NCBI GenBank assembly: GCA_017614375.1
Contig: JAGABZ010000007.1
Location: forward strand, 1 to 64,000
Source: Spirochaetales bacterium
GTDB lineage: Bacteria > Spirochaetota > Spirochaetia > Sphaerochaetales > Sphaerochaetaceae
Direction: 5' to 3'
DNA: 64,000 nt
Shown piece after piece: positions 7,466 through 15,905 of the stretch. The notes beneath the pieces are model-generated. The model saw only the letters and a program-made list of their open reading frames with translations. It did not search any database and had not been told where the DNA came from. The position numbers and the translations under genes were made by a program. Within the stretch, counting starts at the first letter, position 1. Each line of letters begins with the position of its first letter.

Positions 7466-8347
7466 TTACGCTCCTTCATCCGGCACGATTGCCGTTCCGA
7501 TTCCTTCTTTGGTGAAGATCTCCAAAAGCAGACAGTGGGGAACACGCCCGTCGAGGATATGGACCTGGTTCACACCGCTGCGGATGGCGTCGGTGCAGTT
7601 GCCCAGCTTGGGAAGCATGCCCCCGCCTATCATCCCGCTGGAGATCAGCGCGTCCGCTTCGGACGCCGTCAGGCGGCTGATGAACGAGGACTTGTCGCTG
7701 AAGTCACGGTACAACCCCTCGACGTCGGTCAGGAACACCAGCTTGTCCGCGCCCAGGGCCTTGGCAATGGCGCAGGCCGCGTCATCGGCGTTGATGTTGT
7801 ACGTCTGGAAGCTGTCGTCCGTACCTATCGGGGCGATAATCGGCAGGAAGTCGTCGTTGAGCAGGTTCATAATCACCTTCGGGTCGACTGAGGTGATGCT
7901 GCCGACAAAGCCGATGTCCTGGCCGCCGGGTGTGTTCCGCCTGACTTTGAGCAGTCCGCCGTCCTTTCCGCTGATTCCCACGGCGCGGACGCCGAGCTCC
8001 TGGACCATGGTGACCAGCTTCTTGTTGACCCTGCCGAGAACCATCTCGGCCAGTTCCATCGTCTCGGCGTCGGTAACTCTCAGGCCGTTGACGAACTGCG
8101 GCTCCTTACCGACCTTTGCCACCCAGCGGCTGATTTCCTTGCCCCCGCCGTGGACGATTACCGGCTTGAATCCGACCAGTTTAAGGAGCGTAACGTCCTG
8201 AATCACATTGTGCTGGAGGGTTTCGTCCGCCATCGCGCTGCCGCCGTACTTGACGACGCAGATCCGGCGGTTGAACCGCTGTATGTAGGGAAGCGCCTCG
8301 ATCAGCACCTCCGTTTTTTTCATGATTTCATCCATGTCCTTGGACAT
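7466..8347 (-). CDS. argB: Acetylglutamate kinase
   Basis: A 293-residue kinase of the amino acid kinase family that phosphorylates N-acetylglutamate with ATP. Characteristic segments are VVKYGGSAM near the N-terminus (catalytic lysine and glycine loop), [13 protein letters not shown], and the [11 protein letters not shown] and LTDVEGLY motifs of the ATP half. The N-terminal helix before the kinase core, [19 protein letters not shown], is the extension typical of arginine-inhibited hexameric enzymes, so feedback control by arginine is likely. The start at 8347 follows GAGGAGGT with normal spacing. Confidence 0.95.
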   Translation of the reverse strand: MSKDMDEIMKKTEVLIEALPYIQRFNRRICVVKYGGSAMADETLQHNVIQDVTLLKLVGFKPVIVHGGGKEISRWVAKVGKEPQFVNGLRVTDAETMELAEMVLGRVNKKLVTMVQELGVRAVGISGKDGGLLKVRRNTPGGQDIGFVGSITSVDPKVIMNLLNDDFLPIIAPIGTDDSFQTYNINADDAACAIAKALGADKLVFLTDVEGLYRDFSDKSSFISRLTASEADALISSGMIGGGMLPKLGNCTDAIRSGVNQVHILDGRVPHCLLLEIFTKEGIGTAIVPDEGA

Positions 8348-8357
8348 CGGGACCTCC

Positions 8358-9581
8358 TCAGCTCCTGTAGTCGGCATTGATTTTGACATAGTCGAAGCTC
8401 AAATCGCAACCCCATGCCTCGGCGCCGCAACAGCCCATGTGCATGTCGACCACAGCGGTGACCTCGGGCTGGGACAGCACAGCGGTCGCCTCCTCTTCAG
8501 AGTAGGCCAGGGCCTGACCGCCCCCGTAAATGTGGATGGTCTTTCCCCCGCCCTCGAAGTACAGGTCCACGTTGTCCGGGTCGAAGGAGACCGAACTGTA
8601 GCCCAGGGCGCAGAGAATCCGGCCGAAGTTGCAGTCATGGCCGAAAATCATCGCCTTTGTCAGCGACGAGCAGATTACCGATTTGGCCAGAGTCCGGGCG
8701 TTTTCCTTGGTATCGGCCCCGGTGACCCGGCAGGCAAACAGGGCCGTGGCCCCCTCCCCGTCCTCGGCGATGCGCTTGGACAGAAACACGGTGACGGCGT
8801 GAAGCGCCTTTGCAAAGGTCTCGTAGTCCGCTCCGGGGCTGTCAATCAGAGGGTTGCCGGCCTGCCCGTTTGCCAGGACCAGGGCGGTATCGTTGGTCGA
8901 GGTATCTCCGTCTATGGAGATCATGTTGAACGAATCCGGCACGTCTTCCCTGAGGGCCTTTGTCAGCATCTGCTTGCTGATAGCAGCGTCGGTGGTGATG
9001 AAGGCGAGCATCGTGCACATGTTAGGGTGAATCATCCCGGAACCCTTGCACATCCCGCCGATGCGGACCGTCTTTCCGCCGATTTCAAAACTGAAGGCAA
9101 CTTCCTTGGGCCGGGTGTCGGTGGTCATGATTGCCCTCTCGGCGGCGGTGCCCGCCTCGAGGCTGTCGGAGAGTTTCGGGCAGAGGGCCTTGATTCCGTT
9201 TTGCAGTTTATCCTGAGGCATACCGGCTCCGATGACCCCGGTCGAACAGACAAGCACCGCCGACGGTTCGATTCCCAGTCCGGCAGCGACCTCCCGGGCC
9301 TCCAGGGCGCAGGTGTCCAGCCCCTGCTTTCCGGTACAGGCGTTCGCGATGCCCGAGTTGATCACTATGGCATTGACCGTATTTCCGCTTTCGACGATGT
9401 TTCTGTCCCAGATCACCGGCGCGGCCTTTACCACGTTTGTGGTGAAGGTCCCGGCGCAGACGCAGGGATTGTCGCTGTAAATCAGCGCCATGTCGTCACG
9501 GTTTTTGTATTTCAATCCCGCCGCGGTACTCGATGCTTTAAAGCCCCTGGCCGCGGTCACGCCGCCGTCGATTCTCTTCAT
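8358..9581 (-). CDS. argJ: Glutamate N-acetyltransferase / amino-acid acetyltransferase ArgJ
   Basis: A 407-residue ArgJ, which moves the acetyl group from N-acetylornithine back to glutamate and so makes the arginine pathway cyclic. The self-cleavage site is visible as MLAFITTDA, where the threonine at the TT junction becomes the N-terminal nucleophile of the beta chain. GGVTAARGF at the N-terminus and the [16 protein letters not shown] segment are typical. Whether it is also able to use acetyl-CoA (bifunctional) cannot be decided by eye. AGGAGG lies 5 nt before the ATG. Confidence 0.95.
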   Translation of the reverse strand: MKRIDGGVTAARGFKASSTAAGLKYKNRDDMALIYSDNPCVCAGTFTTNVVKAAPVIWDRNIVESGNTVNAIVINSGIANACTGKQGLDTCALEAREVAAGLGIEPSAVLVCSTGVIGAGMPQDKLQNGIKALCPKLSDSLEAGTAAERAIMTTDTRPKEVAFSFEIGGKTVRIGGMCKGSGMIHPNMCTMLAFITTDAAISKQMLTKALREDVPDSFNMISIDGDTSTNDTALVLANGQAGNPLIDSPGADYETFAKALHAVTVFLSKRIAEDGEGATALFACRVTGADTKENARTLAKSVICSSLTKAMIFGHDCNFGRILCALGYSSVSFDPDNVDLYFEGGGKTIHIYGGGQALAYSEEEATAVLSQPEVTAVVDMHMGCCGAEAWGCDLSFDYVKINADYRS

Positions 9582-9590
9582 ACCAGCCTC

Positions 9591-10055
9591 CTATTTGTTG
9601 AACGCCGTTATGTTCTTTTCGTTGAGAGTAAAATCGTAGTAGTTCAGATCGCACCGCTTCGTCCAGCCGATGCGGTTCCAGAACGCGTTTCCTATGTCGT
9701 TGCGGGTAAAGGCGATGAGGCTGACCTTGTTTATCTGTTCCGAGCGCAGCGCCCTCATGCAGAAGACGACCATCTCGGTCCCGATTCCCATCCTGCGGAA
9801 ATCCTCCCGCACGCAGACGTGGTACAGACAGCCGCGCCGTCCGTCATGTCCGCAGAGGATACCTCCGACAATCTGTCCGTCGTATTCGGCCACCGCAGAG
9901 AGCCCCGGGTTCCTGGCCAGGAAGCGTCCGACCCCTTCACGGGAATCGTCGATGCTCCGGATTCCGAATCCCCTGATGCTCATCCACAGGCTCCGCAGCC
10001 CGTCGTAATCCCCGGGAACCATGGCGCGGACCGAAACCCCGACATTCTGCTTCAT
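9591..10055 (-). CDS. GNAT family N-acetyltransferase in the arg operon
   Basis: A 154-residue single-domain GNAT acetyltransferase with the acetyl-CoA pyrophosphate loop RRMGIGTEM (R-x-x-G-x-G) at about two thirds of its length, preceded by the LYHVCVREDFR strand. It lies between argC and argJ with 2-10 bp gaps, so it is co-transcribed with the arginine genes. No classical argA is present in the window. It could supply the first acetylglutamate (an anaplerotic N-acetylglutamate synthase) or acetylate an unrelated substrate; the position suggests the former but the sequence does not prove it. The ATG at 10055 has GAGGTG six bases upstream; the GTG at 10064 has no such site. Confidence 0.8.
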   Translation of the reverse strand: MKQNVGVSVRAMVPGDYDGLRSLWMSIRGFGIRSIDDSREGVGRFLARNPGLSAVAEYDGQIVGGILCGHDGRRGCLYHVCVREDFRRMGIGTEMVVFCMRALRSEQINKVSLIAFTRNDIGNAFWNRIGWTKRCDLNYYDFTLNEKNITAFNK

Positions 10056-10065
10056 TACCGTCACC

Positions 10066-11124
10066 TCAGGGGAACAGGGGCACGATTTCCAGCCCCGTGC
10101 TCTCCGGCAGCCCGAAGATCAGATTCATGTTCTGCACCGCCTGTCCGGCCGCGCCCTTGACCAGGTTGTCCAGCGCGCCCATCATCACGATTCTGCCGGT
10201 ACGCGGGTCGGTGACGAAGTTGATGTCGGTGTAGTTGCTCCCCTCCACCCACTTGGTCTCAGGCAGGACGCCTGCGGGCAAGACTCTGACGAACCGCTCC
10301 TTTGAATAGAACTCCTCATAACAGGCGCGGATCTCGTCATCGGTAGGCAGATTTCCGTCGGCTTTGGGAACCAGTGAGGCATACTCGGTGGCCAGGATTC
10401 CGCGGTTCATCGGCACCAGGTGGGGTGTGAAGTTGATGACGACTTCCTTTCCTGCGGCGTATCCGAGCTGCTCCTCGATTTCCGGTGTGTGCCGGTGGGT
10501 AGCAACGGCATAGGCCTTTATGTTCTCGTTGACCTCGCAGAACAGATTGGGAAGCTTGGCTCCCCTTCCGGCCCCGGATGTTCCGGACTTGGCATCGACA
10601 ATCAGGGTTGACGGGTCGATCAGCCCCGCCTTTACCAGAGGATAGGCCGTCAGAATCGAGCAGGTCGTGTAACAACCCGGATTGGCCACCAGCCTGGTTT
10701 CCGGCGTCGTTATGGCCCTGTTGATTTCACACAGGCCGTAAACCGCCTCGGCTATGAACTGCGGGGCCTTGTGCTCGATTCCGTACCACTTCTCATAGAC
10801 CTTGACGTCCTTCATTCTGAAGTCGGCGGACAGGTCTATGACCTTGGCGTTTCTAAGGATTTCCTCGGTGATCACTCCGGCCAGGTAGCCCTGGGGTGTG
10901 GCGGTAAAGATCACATCGACCTGCCTGGCCAGTTCGGGGAGGTTGTCGTCCAGACACTTCTGGTCGACTATCTCAAAGAAGTTGCCGTAAACCGAGGCAT
11001 AGGGGGTTCCGGTATAGGACCGCGAACCGTACCAGACAATCTCTGCCTGGGGATGGGCCGTCAGGAGCCTGACGAGCTCGGCTCCGGCGTATCCGGTAGA
11101 CCCTATGATTCCCACCTTAATCAT
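10066..11124 (-). CDS. argC: N-acetyl-gamma-glutamyl-phosphate reductase
   Basis: A 352-residue NADPH-dependent reductase that makes N-acetylglutamate semialdehyde. The N-terminal dinucleotide-binding loop IGSTGYAGAELVRLL and the catalytic cysteine in VANPGCYTT are clear, together with the C-terminal HRHTPEIEE and HLVPMNRGI segments. First gene of the arginine operon. The start at 11124 is fixed by CTGGAGG 8-9 nt upstream. A perfect ARG-box match lies about 90-105 bp before the start. Confidence 0.95.
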   Translation of the reverse strand: MIKVGIIGSTGYAGAELVRLLTAHPQAEIVWYGSRSYTGTPYASVYGNFFEIVDQKCLDDNLPELARQVDVIFTATPQGYLAGVITEEILRNAKVIDLSADFRMKDVKVYEKWYGIEHKAPQFIAEAVYGLCEINRAITTPETRLVANPGCYTTCSILTAYPLVKAGLIDPSTLIVDAKSGTSGAGRGAKLPNLFCEVNENIKAYAVATHRHTPEIEEQLGYAAGKEVVINFTPHLVPMNRGILATEYASLVPKADGNLPTDDEIRACYEEFYSKERFVRVLPAGVLPETKWVEGSNYTDINFVTDPRTGRIVMMGALDNLVKGAAGQAVQNMNLIFGLPESTGLEIVPLFP

Positions 11125-11212
11125 CCAGTTTTCCTCCAGATGCGGACATCTTAATCCTTTGAGGGGACACTGTCCATACGAAACGCGCCAATATTCAGAA
11201 AACGCAGACATT

Positions 11213-11230
11213 TCTGCATTTTTATTCAAA
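11213..11230 (-). promoter_or_regulatory. ARG box (ArgR operator) before argC
   Basis: Read on the minus strand, 11230-11213 is TTTGAATAAAAATGCAGA. It matches the ARG-box consensus TNTGNATWWWWATNCANA at every defined base. A second, half-conserved box beginning TCTGAAT lies at 11199-11182, separated by 13 bp, one helical turn more than the usual 2-3 bp. ArgR repression of the operon by arginine is the natural reading; no argR gene lies in the window. Confidence 0.75.
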
Positions 11231-11275
11231 TGCACAGGGGTTTGTCAGGCTTTCAGTATTTTTATGCCGATTTAC

Positions 11276-13054
11276 CTACAACAGCGTCCGTTTGAGGTCA
11301 ATCCTGGACTCGTCGATCTTGTAGTAGATCGTCCCGTAGTGGCTCACCCCGTTTCCTATGTAGATGTCGGAGCTGTACATCCTCAGCCAGCGGTCGTATG
11401 TGTAGGACCCCAGATAACGGTAGATTCCGCCGTCAATGGTGCATTTGCAAAGGTACAGGCAGATGACCGGCCGGTTGGTCGTGCAGGTCGACGGCTGGAT
11501 GAAAGAGCAGCGTTCGATTCTGACCGTGCAGGCGTTGATGTTCACACCTCCGTTGGGGATGCTCACTCCCTGCAGGAGAACAGGTTTTGAGGCCGGATAC
11601 TCAGCGGTTTCCGTGGAGTTGATTCTGAATGCATAGCCGCCGGCGTTTCCCGTCAGCCGGAACGTACCGTTCTTGATTGTGAACCCGGCTCCGTTGAGAA
11701 TCAGATTGGAATCAATCAGCAGAATCGTGCTCGAGCCCTGGCCGCCCGGAACAGTACCTGTGCAGCCGGAAACGGTGTGCCCGTTGAGGTCAAGAACCTT
11801 TGAGTTCATGTTCAGTACCAGGGGGTTCTCGATGGTGTATGCGCTGATATCGATGTCGGCATCTAGTCTGATTTTCGCCTTTCCTGATGAAACTGCGGAA
11901 ATCAGGGCATCAACCGAGGATACTCCGTAGTAGCCGGTGCTGTCGCCGTCCGGGACGTACGAGGGCACCGTCGTGCTCTTTCCGTCAAACCGGTTGTAGA
12001 AGTCCGTCTCTCTTTCCCGGGAGGTTTCGGCATCAATCTTTGTCCCGTCGGTCGCGATGAAAATGTAGCCCATCGTATAGTCGTCGAGGAACTTCGCCCC
12101 GGCGGACGTCCACATCTGGTAAACGGCTATGCTCACCGGAGCTCCCGAGGATGCCACCGCGTATTTCGGACTGACCTTTGAGGCAAATTCCTGGAGGACG
12201 GAGGTCTCACTGTGCCCGTGGTGCGGCATCTTGACTACGTCCGCCTTAAGCGCGGTCCCGTAGGTGTCGGTCAGGGTCTGGAGTCCGGCCTTGTACATGT
12301 CGCCTAGAAACAGGACCTTTACCGAGCCGTAGGTAAACCGCATGCAGAGCGAGGCGTTGTTCTGGTCCGCCTCGGCGGTCACCGATGTTCCCTGGATTTC
12401 CTCCGGCGGGTTGAGGATGTCGATACTGACCGCGCCTATGTTCAGGCTGTCGCCTTCCTTGAGGGACGAGTACCCTATCCCCTTCGCCTTGCATTTGTTG
12501 ATAATCGCCGTGTTTCCGGAGCAGGTGGTGCCGTTGTACCACACATGGTCGATGGTGAAGTGCTCGGCAATCCCGTCGGAGGCGGTGAACCCCTGGTAGT
12601 GGTCGGAATGCCCGTGGGTGAACACGAGGTAGTCGATCTTCTTGATGCCCAGCCTGTTGAGGTTCGCAATCAGCGTCTGGGTGTAGGCGGAGCTGCAGGC
12701 GTCGATCAGCATGACCTTTCCGTTGGGGAAGACGACCAGGTTGCTGTCCCCGATCTTCTGGGCCACTCCGCTGACCTCCGTTCCTTCGCCGGCCATGAAG
12801 TAGAAATAGAGTCTGCCGTCCTCGGTCGCTATCGACTTGCTGTCACCCACCCAGGGAAAGACGGCCGAACCGCTTACAGGCTGCCAGACCAAATCCTGGC
12901 CGGCAGGTGTCGGGGTCGGTGTAGGTGTAGGTGTCGGTGTCGGGTCGACAGGAGTAGGATCGATGGGATCCTGCCCGGGAATGGGACAGGAAACGAGGCA
13001 GAGAACTGCGGCGATTGCCAGCAAACAGCGCAGAAAGGCTCTAAATGTTTTCAT
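11276..13054 (-). CDS. Metallo-beta-lactamase-fold lipoprotein with beta-helix C-terminal part
   Basis: A 592-residue exported lipoprotein. It has a signal peptide ending in the lipobox LVSC (cysteine 23), then a proline-threonine linker (PTPTPTPTPTP, about 33-50) encoded by a GGTGTA-type repeat. A metallo-beta-lactamase domain follows, with the HGHSDHYQGF motif (H-x-H-x-D-H zinc ligands), a downstream LGDMYKAG aspartate and PHHGHSE. This arrangement is the ComEC/Rec2-type nuclease-like MBL subgroup. The last ~200 residues are rich in short beta strands with N and G turns and probably form a parallel beta helix. It may be a secreted nuclease or phosphodiesterase held at the cell surface. There is no Shine-Dalgarno; a promoter lies 9 nt before the ATG. 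Confidence 0.75.
   Translation of the reverse strand: MKTFRAFLRCLLAIAAVLCLVSCPIPGQDPIDPTPVDPTPTPTPTPTPTPAGQDLVWQPVSGSAVFPWVGDSKSIATEDGRLYFYFMAGEGTEVSGVAQKIGDSNLVVFPNGKVMLIDACSSAYTQTLIANLNRLGIKKIDYLVFTHGHSDHYQGFTASDGIAEHFTIDHVWYNGTTCSGNTAIINKCKAKGIGYSSLKEGDSLNIGAVSIDILNPPEEIQGTSVTAEADQNNASLCMRFTYGSVKVLFLGDMYKAGLQTLTDTYGTALKADVVKMPHHGHSETSVLQEFASKVSPKYAVASSGAPVSIAVYQMWTSAGAKFLDDYTMGYIFIATDGTKIDAETSRERETDFYNRFDGKSTTVPSYVPDGDSTGYYGVSSVDALISAVSSGKAKIRLDADIDISAYTIENPLVLNMNSKVLDLNGHTVSGCTGTVPGGQGSSTILLIDSNLILNGAGFTIKNGTFRLTGNAGGYAFRINSTETAEYPASKPVLLQGVSIPNGGVNINACTVRIERCSFIQPSTCTTNRPVICLYLCKCTIDGGIYRYLGSYTYDRWLRMYSSDIYIGNGVSHYGTIYYKIDESRIDLKRTLL
12910..12960. repeat. GGTGTA/GGTGTC hexamer repeat encoding the Pro-Thr linker
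   Basis: Short tandem hexamers (GGTGTA, GGTGTC and variants on the plus strand) encode the alternating Pro-Thr linker of the lipoprotein. Gains or losses of six bases would change linker length by one PT unit without breaking the frame. Confidence 0.6.
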
Positions 13055-13063
13055 GACATGGCC

Positions 13064-13092
13064 ATTATCAGCCCAAAACCGCGTCAGGTCAA
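13064..13092 (-). promoter_or_regulatory. Promoter of the MBL-fold lipoprotein gene, leaderless geometry
   Basis: On the minus strand TTGACC (13092-13087) and GATAAT (13069-13064) are 17 bp apart, each five of six to consensus. The -10 element ends 9 nt before the ATG at 13054, so the mRNA should have a leader of only about 2-4 nt. Confidence 0.6.
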
Positions 13093-13103
13093 CCGAGAGT
13101 CTG

Positions 13104-13664
13104 TCAGAAAAGCAACTGTTTCAGGGCCAGCAGAATCAGAAGAATACCGCCGATTACCGAGGAGGCACCCTCCAGTTTGGAGCCGAAGCGGTGGCTAGCC
13201 GCTCCCCCTGCCAGGCACAGGACGAAGGTTGTCAGCCCGATGCAGGCACAGGCCGGCAGGAGACGCACATCCTCGACCAGGGACAGTCCGAATCCGGCGG
13301 CCAGGGCGTCGATCGAGGTCGACACGGCCAGCAGAAGCAGTTCCCAGATTCCGACGGCCTTTGATGTCTGTTCCTCACTCTCCCCGGAGTCCTTTTTAAA
13401 TACGTCGGCAATCGTCTTGATACCCAGCAGGAGAAAGATTCCGAAGACGAGGTACTTCGAGTATGCGGAGACGAAACCGGATACCGCCTCACCGGCAAAG
13501 AACCCGATTACGGGCATCAGGAACTGAAAGAACCCGAAAGCTGCGGCGCACGAGAGAATCGTCCGCCCGCCGTGCTCCCCTGCCTTGAGCGTCTTTGCCA
13601 CGGTGACTACAAAGGCATCCACGCTCAGTCCGATGCCTACAATCAGCACTTCCCAGAAAGTCAT
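13104..13664 (-). CDS. mntP: Manganese efflux pump MntP
   Basis: A 186-residue inner-membrane protein with six hydrophobic segments. It has the two MntP signature repeats, GLSVDAFVV in the first segment and STSIDALAAGF in the fourth, whose aspartates bind the metal. The family exports Mn2+. Its ATG overlaps the TGA of the upstream EF-G gene as ATGA, so translation is coupled to fusA and the two share one mRNA, an unusual partner. No manganese riboswitch is visible because there is no leader. A short charged loop (KKDSGESEEQ) lies between the two halves. Confidence 0.9.
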   Translation of the reverse strand: MTFWEVLIVGIGLSVDAFVVTVAKTLKAGEHGGRTILSCAAAFGFFQFLMPVIGFFAGEAVSGFVSAYSKYLVFGIFLLLGIKTIADVFKKDSGESEEQTSKAVGIWELLLLAVSTSIDALAAGFGLSLVEDVRLLPACACIGLTTFVLCLAGGAASHRFGSKLEGASSVIGGILLILLALKQLLF

Positions 13665-15697
13665 GACTGTCTGTCCGACGGCGCGTAGTGGTCGAAACTC
13701 ATCGAGAAGGTTCCCCTCCCCTGGGTCGAGCTTCTGAGAGCGGTGGAATATCCGAAAAGTTTTGCCAGCGGTGCCTGGGCGTGGATGATATCGCCGTTGC
13801 TGCGGCTCTCCATGCTGGAAACCAGACCGCCGCGCATGGTGAGCGAGCTGATGACTTCCCCGACATACTGCGAGGGAACCGAGACGATCACATCCATCAC
13901 CGGCTCCATGATTACCGCTCCGGCACCGTTGCAGGCCTTGTCGAAGCACTGTGCCCCGGCAGCCTCAAAGGCGAATTCGGATGAAAGCAGCTCGGAGTAC
14001 TTCACCCCGGTCAGTTCGACCTTCATGTCGCAGACCTCATAGCCGAAACGGATTCCGCCCTGCATGGCGCTGCGCACCCCGCGCTCGACTGCGTCGAACA
14101 TCTCCCTCGGCATGGCCTTAAGGGAGACCTTGTTCTCGTACACGAGCCCGCCCTTGGGTCCGAGCGGAGTGACTTTCAGCGTAACTGTGGCGGTGTTTTC
14201 CTTCTGCGCTATGACTTTGGAGAAGACGAACGTCTCCTCGTTCTCGCTGAGGATGCTCTCACGGTACGAGACCTGCGGGTTGCCGACACGCACGTCGACC
14301 TTCATATCCTCGATCAGTCTGGTCGTCAGGACATCCAGATGCAGTTCGCCCATTCCGCTGATGACTATCTGGCCGGTTTCCTCGTTCTCCTTCCAGGTGA
14401 AGGTCGGGTCTTCCCAGGACAGAATCTGCAGGGCCCCGGCGAGCTTGTCGTGGTCGCTCATAGTCTTGGGCTCGATGGCCACGGTGATGACCGGATTCGG
14501 GAAACTCATCTCCTCCAGAGCAACCTGAAAGCCCTCCAGGGCTATCGTGTCGCCGGTCTGTCCGAGTTTGAAACCGACAATCACGCCGATGTCACCGGCC
14601 TCCAGAACACTCAGGTCCTCGGAGCGGTCGGCGTGCATCCTCAGGATGCGGTTGACCCTCTCCCGCTTTTTCTTTCCGACGTTCATCACCGCCTCGCCCT
14701 TTTTAAGGGTGCCGCTGTAGATGCGCACGAAGCACAGGGGGCCGGTTTCCTTTTCGTAGGTAACCTTGAAAATCAGCCCGGCAAGGGGGCCTTTTTTGTC
14801 GTTGGGAAGAGTTGTGGTGCCATCTTTCTTGACCAGGGCCGCGGTAATCGGCGGAACCTCGTCCGGAGAGGGCAGGTAGTCGACCACTCCGTCCAGGACG
14901 CACTGGACGCCTATGTTGCGAAGCGAAGAACCGACGAACACCGGCAGCAGGTTTCCGGAAAGGGTGCCCTTTCTCAGGGCGCTGCGTACCAGGGCCGGGT
15001 CGATGCTCTCGCCGGCGAAGTAGAGCTCCATGATGGAGTCGTCCATCGTAGATACCTGGTCGATGAGTTTGTCATACCACTGGCGGGCGGTGTCCTCCAT
15101 ATCGGCGGGGACCGGGCCGGTTATGATGTCCTGACCCTGATTCGAAGGGTCGAAGGTGAGCATTTTGTTTTCAAGCAGGTCAATCACACCGCAAAAGTTG
15201 CTCTCGCTGCCGACCGGAATGAACAGCGGGACCGGATTGACCGCCAGCTTTGTCCGGATTTCGTCCAGGACGCGGTAAAAATCGGCACCCAGGCGGTCCA
15301 TCTTGTTGATGTAGGCTATGCGGGGGACATGGTACTCGTCGGCCTGTTTCCACACCGTCTCGCTCTGCGGCTCCACTCCGCCTACGGCGCAGAAGATTCC
15401 CACTGCCCCGTCCAGGACCCGCAGCGACCTCTCGACCTCGGCGGTGAAATCCACGTGGCCCGGAGTGTCGATGATGTTGATCTGATGGCCCCTCCAGAAA
15501 CAGGTCGTCGCGGCGCTCTGGATGGTGATTCCCCTGTCCTGCTCCTGCTTCAGAAAGTCCATCGTCGCCTGGCCGCTGTCGACCTCTCCTATGCGGTGGT
15601 TCTCACCGGTGTAGTAGAGAATGCGCTCGGTGGTGGTCGTCTTGCCGGCGTCGATATGGGCGATGATTCCAATGTTTCTCGTGACTTTCGGGTCCAT
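13661..15697 (-). CDS. fusA: Elongation factor G
   Basis: A 678-residue translational GTPase with all EF-G domains. GTPase motifs: AHIDAGKT (G1), RGITIQSAAT (G2), DTPGHVDF (G3, with the catalytic histidine) and NKMD (G4). Domains II-V follow, with the domain IV/V segments typical of EF-G. Spirochaetes are known to carry two EF-Gs that divide translocation and ribosome recycling, as in mitochondria; which role this one has cannot be settled by eye. The start at 15697 is chosen because CGGAG lies 7 nt upstream and the G1 motif begins at the normal distance. Divergent from the EF-G-like gene across a 208-bp gap, and coupled to mntP downstream. Confidence 0.9.
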   Translation of the reverse strand: MDPKVTRNIGIIAHIDAGKTTTTERILYYTGENHRIGEVDSGQATMDFLKQEQDRGITIQSAATTCFWRGHQINIIDTPGHVDFTAEVERSLRVLDGAVGIFCAVGGVEPQSETVWKQADEYHVPRIAYINKMDRLGADFYRVLDEIRTKLAVNPVPLFIPVGSESNFCGVIDLLENKMLTFDPSNQGQDIITGPVPADMEDTARQWYDKLIDQVSTMDDSIMELYFAGESIDPALVRSALRKGTLSGNLLPVFVGSSLRNIGVQCVLDGVVDYLPSPDEVPPITAALVKKDGTTTLPNDKKGPLAGLIFKVTYEKETGPLCFVRIYSGTLKKGEAVMNVGKKKRERVNRILRMHADRSEDLSVLEAGDIGVIVGFKLGQTGDTIALEGFQVALEEMSFPNPVITVAIEPKTMSDHDKLAGALQILSWEDPTFTWKENEETGQIVISGMGELHLDVLTTRLIEDMKVDVRVGNPQVSYRESILSENEETFVFSKVIAQKENTATVTLKVTPLGPKGGLVYENKVSLKAMPREMFDAVERGVRSAMQGGIRFGYEVCDMKVELTGVKYSELLSSEFAFEAAGAQCFDKACNGAGAVIMEPVMDVIVSVPSQYVGEVISSLTMRGGLVSSMESRSNGDIIHAQAPLAKLFGYSTALRSSTQGRGTFSMSFDHYAPSDRQS

Positions 15698-15905
15698 CTT
15701 CTGCTCCGGAAGGGCTTTGCCTTTCCACGCAACAGTATCACAACCCTGTGGGCTTTTCAACAACATCGCCCCGAACGTCTCATGAAGTGTTTTCACGCAA
15801 AGGCAATTCATGATAGAATCTCTATCGCGTGTTTTTATCCGCGCGCGTGTAGAAGCACGCAGACAGCACACTTTACGGCTGAAAGCCAGCCACTTTGGAG
15901 GATAT

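Noticed and set aside
8322-10160. Long open frame of 612 codons on the plus strand
   Set aside because: It lies opposite argB, argJ and the GNAT gene, whose proteins match known families. Its translation has no recognisable domain and results from the high-GC third codon positions of the true genes.
13664-15697. Manganese riboswitch (yybP-ykoY) before mntP
   Set aside because: mntP starts inside the fusA stop codon, leaving no leader in which such an RNA could lie.
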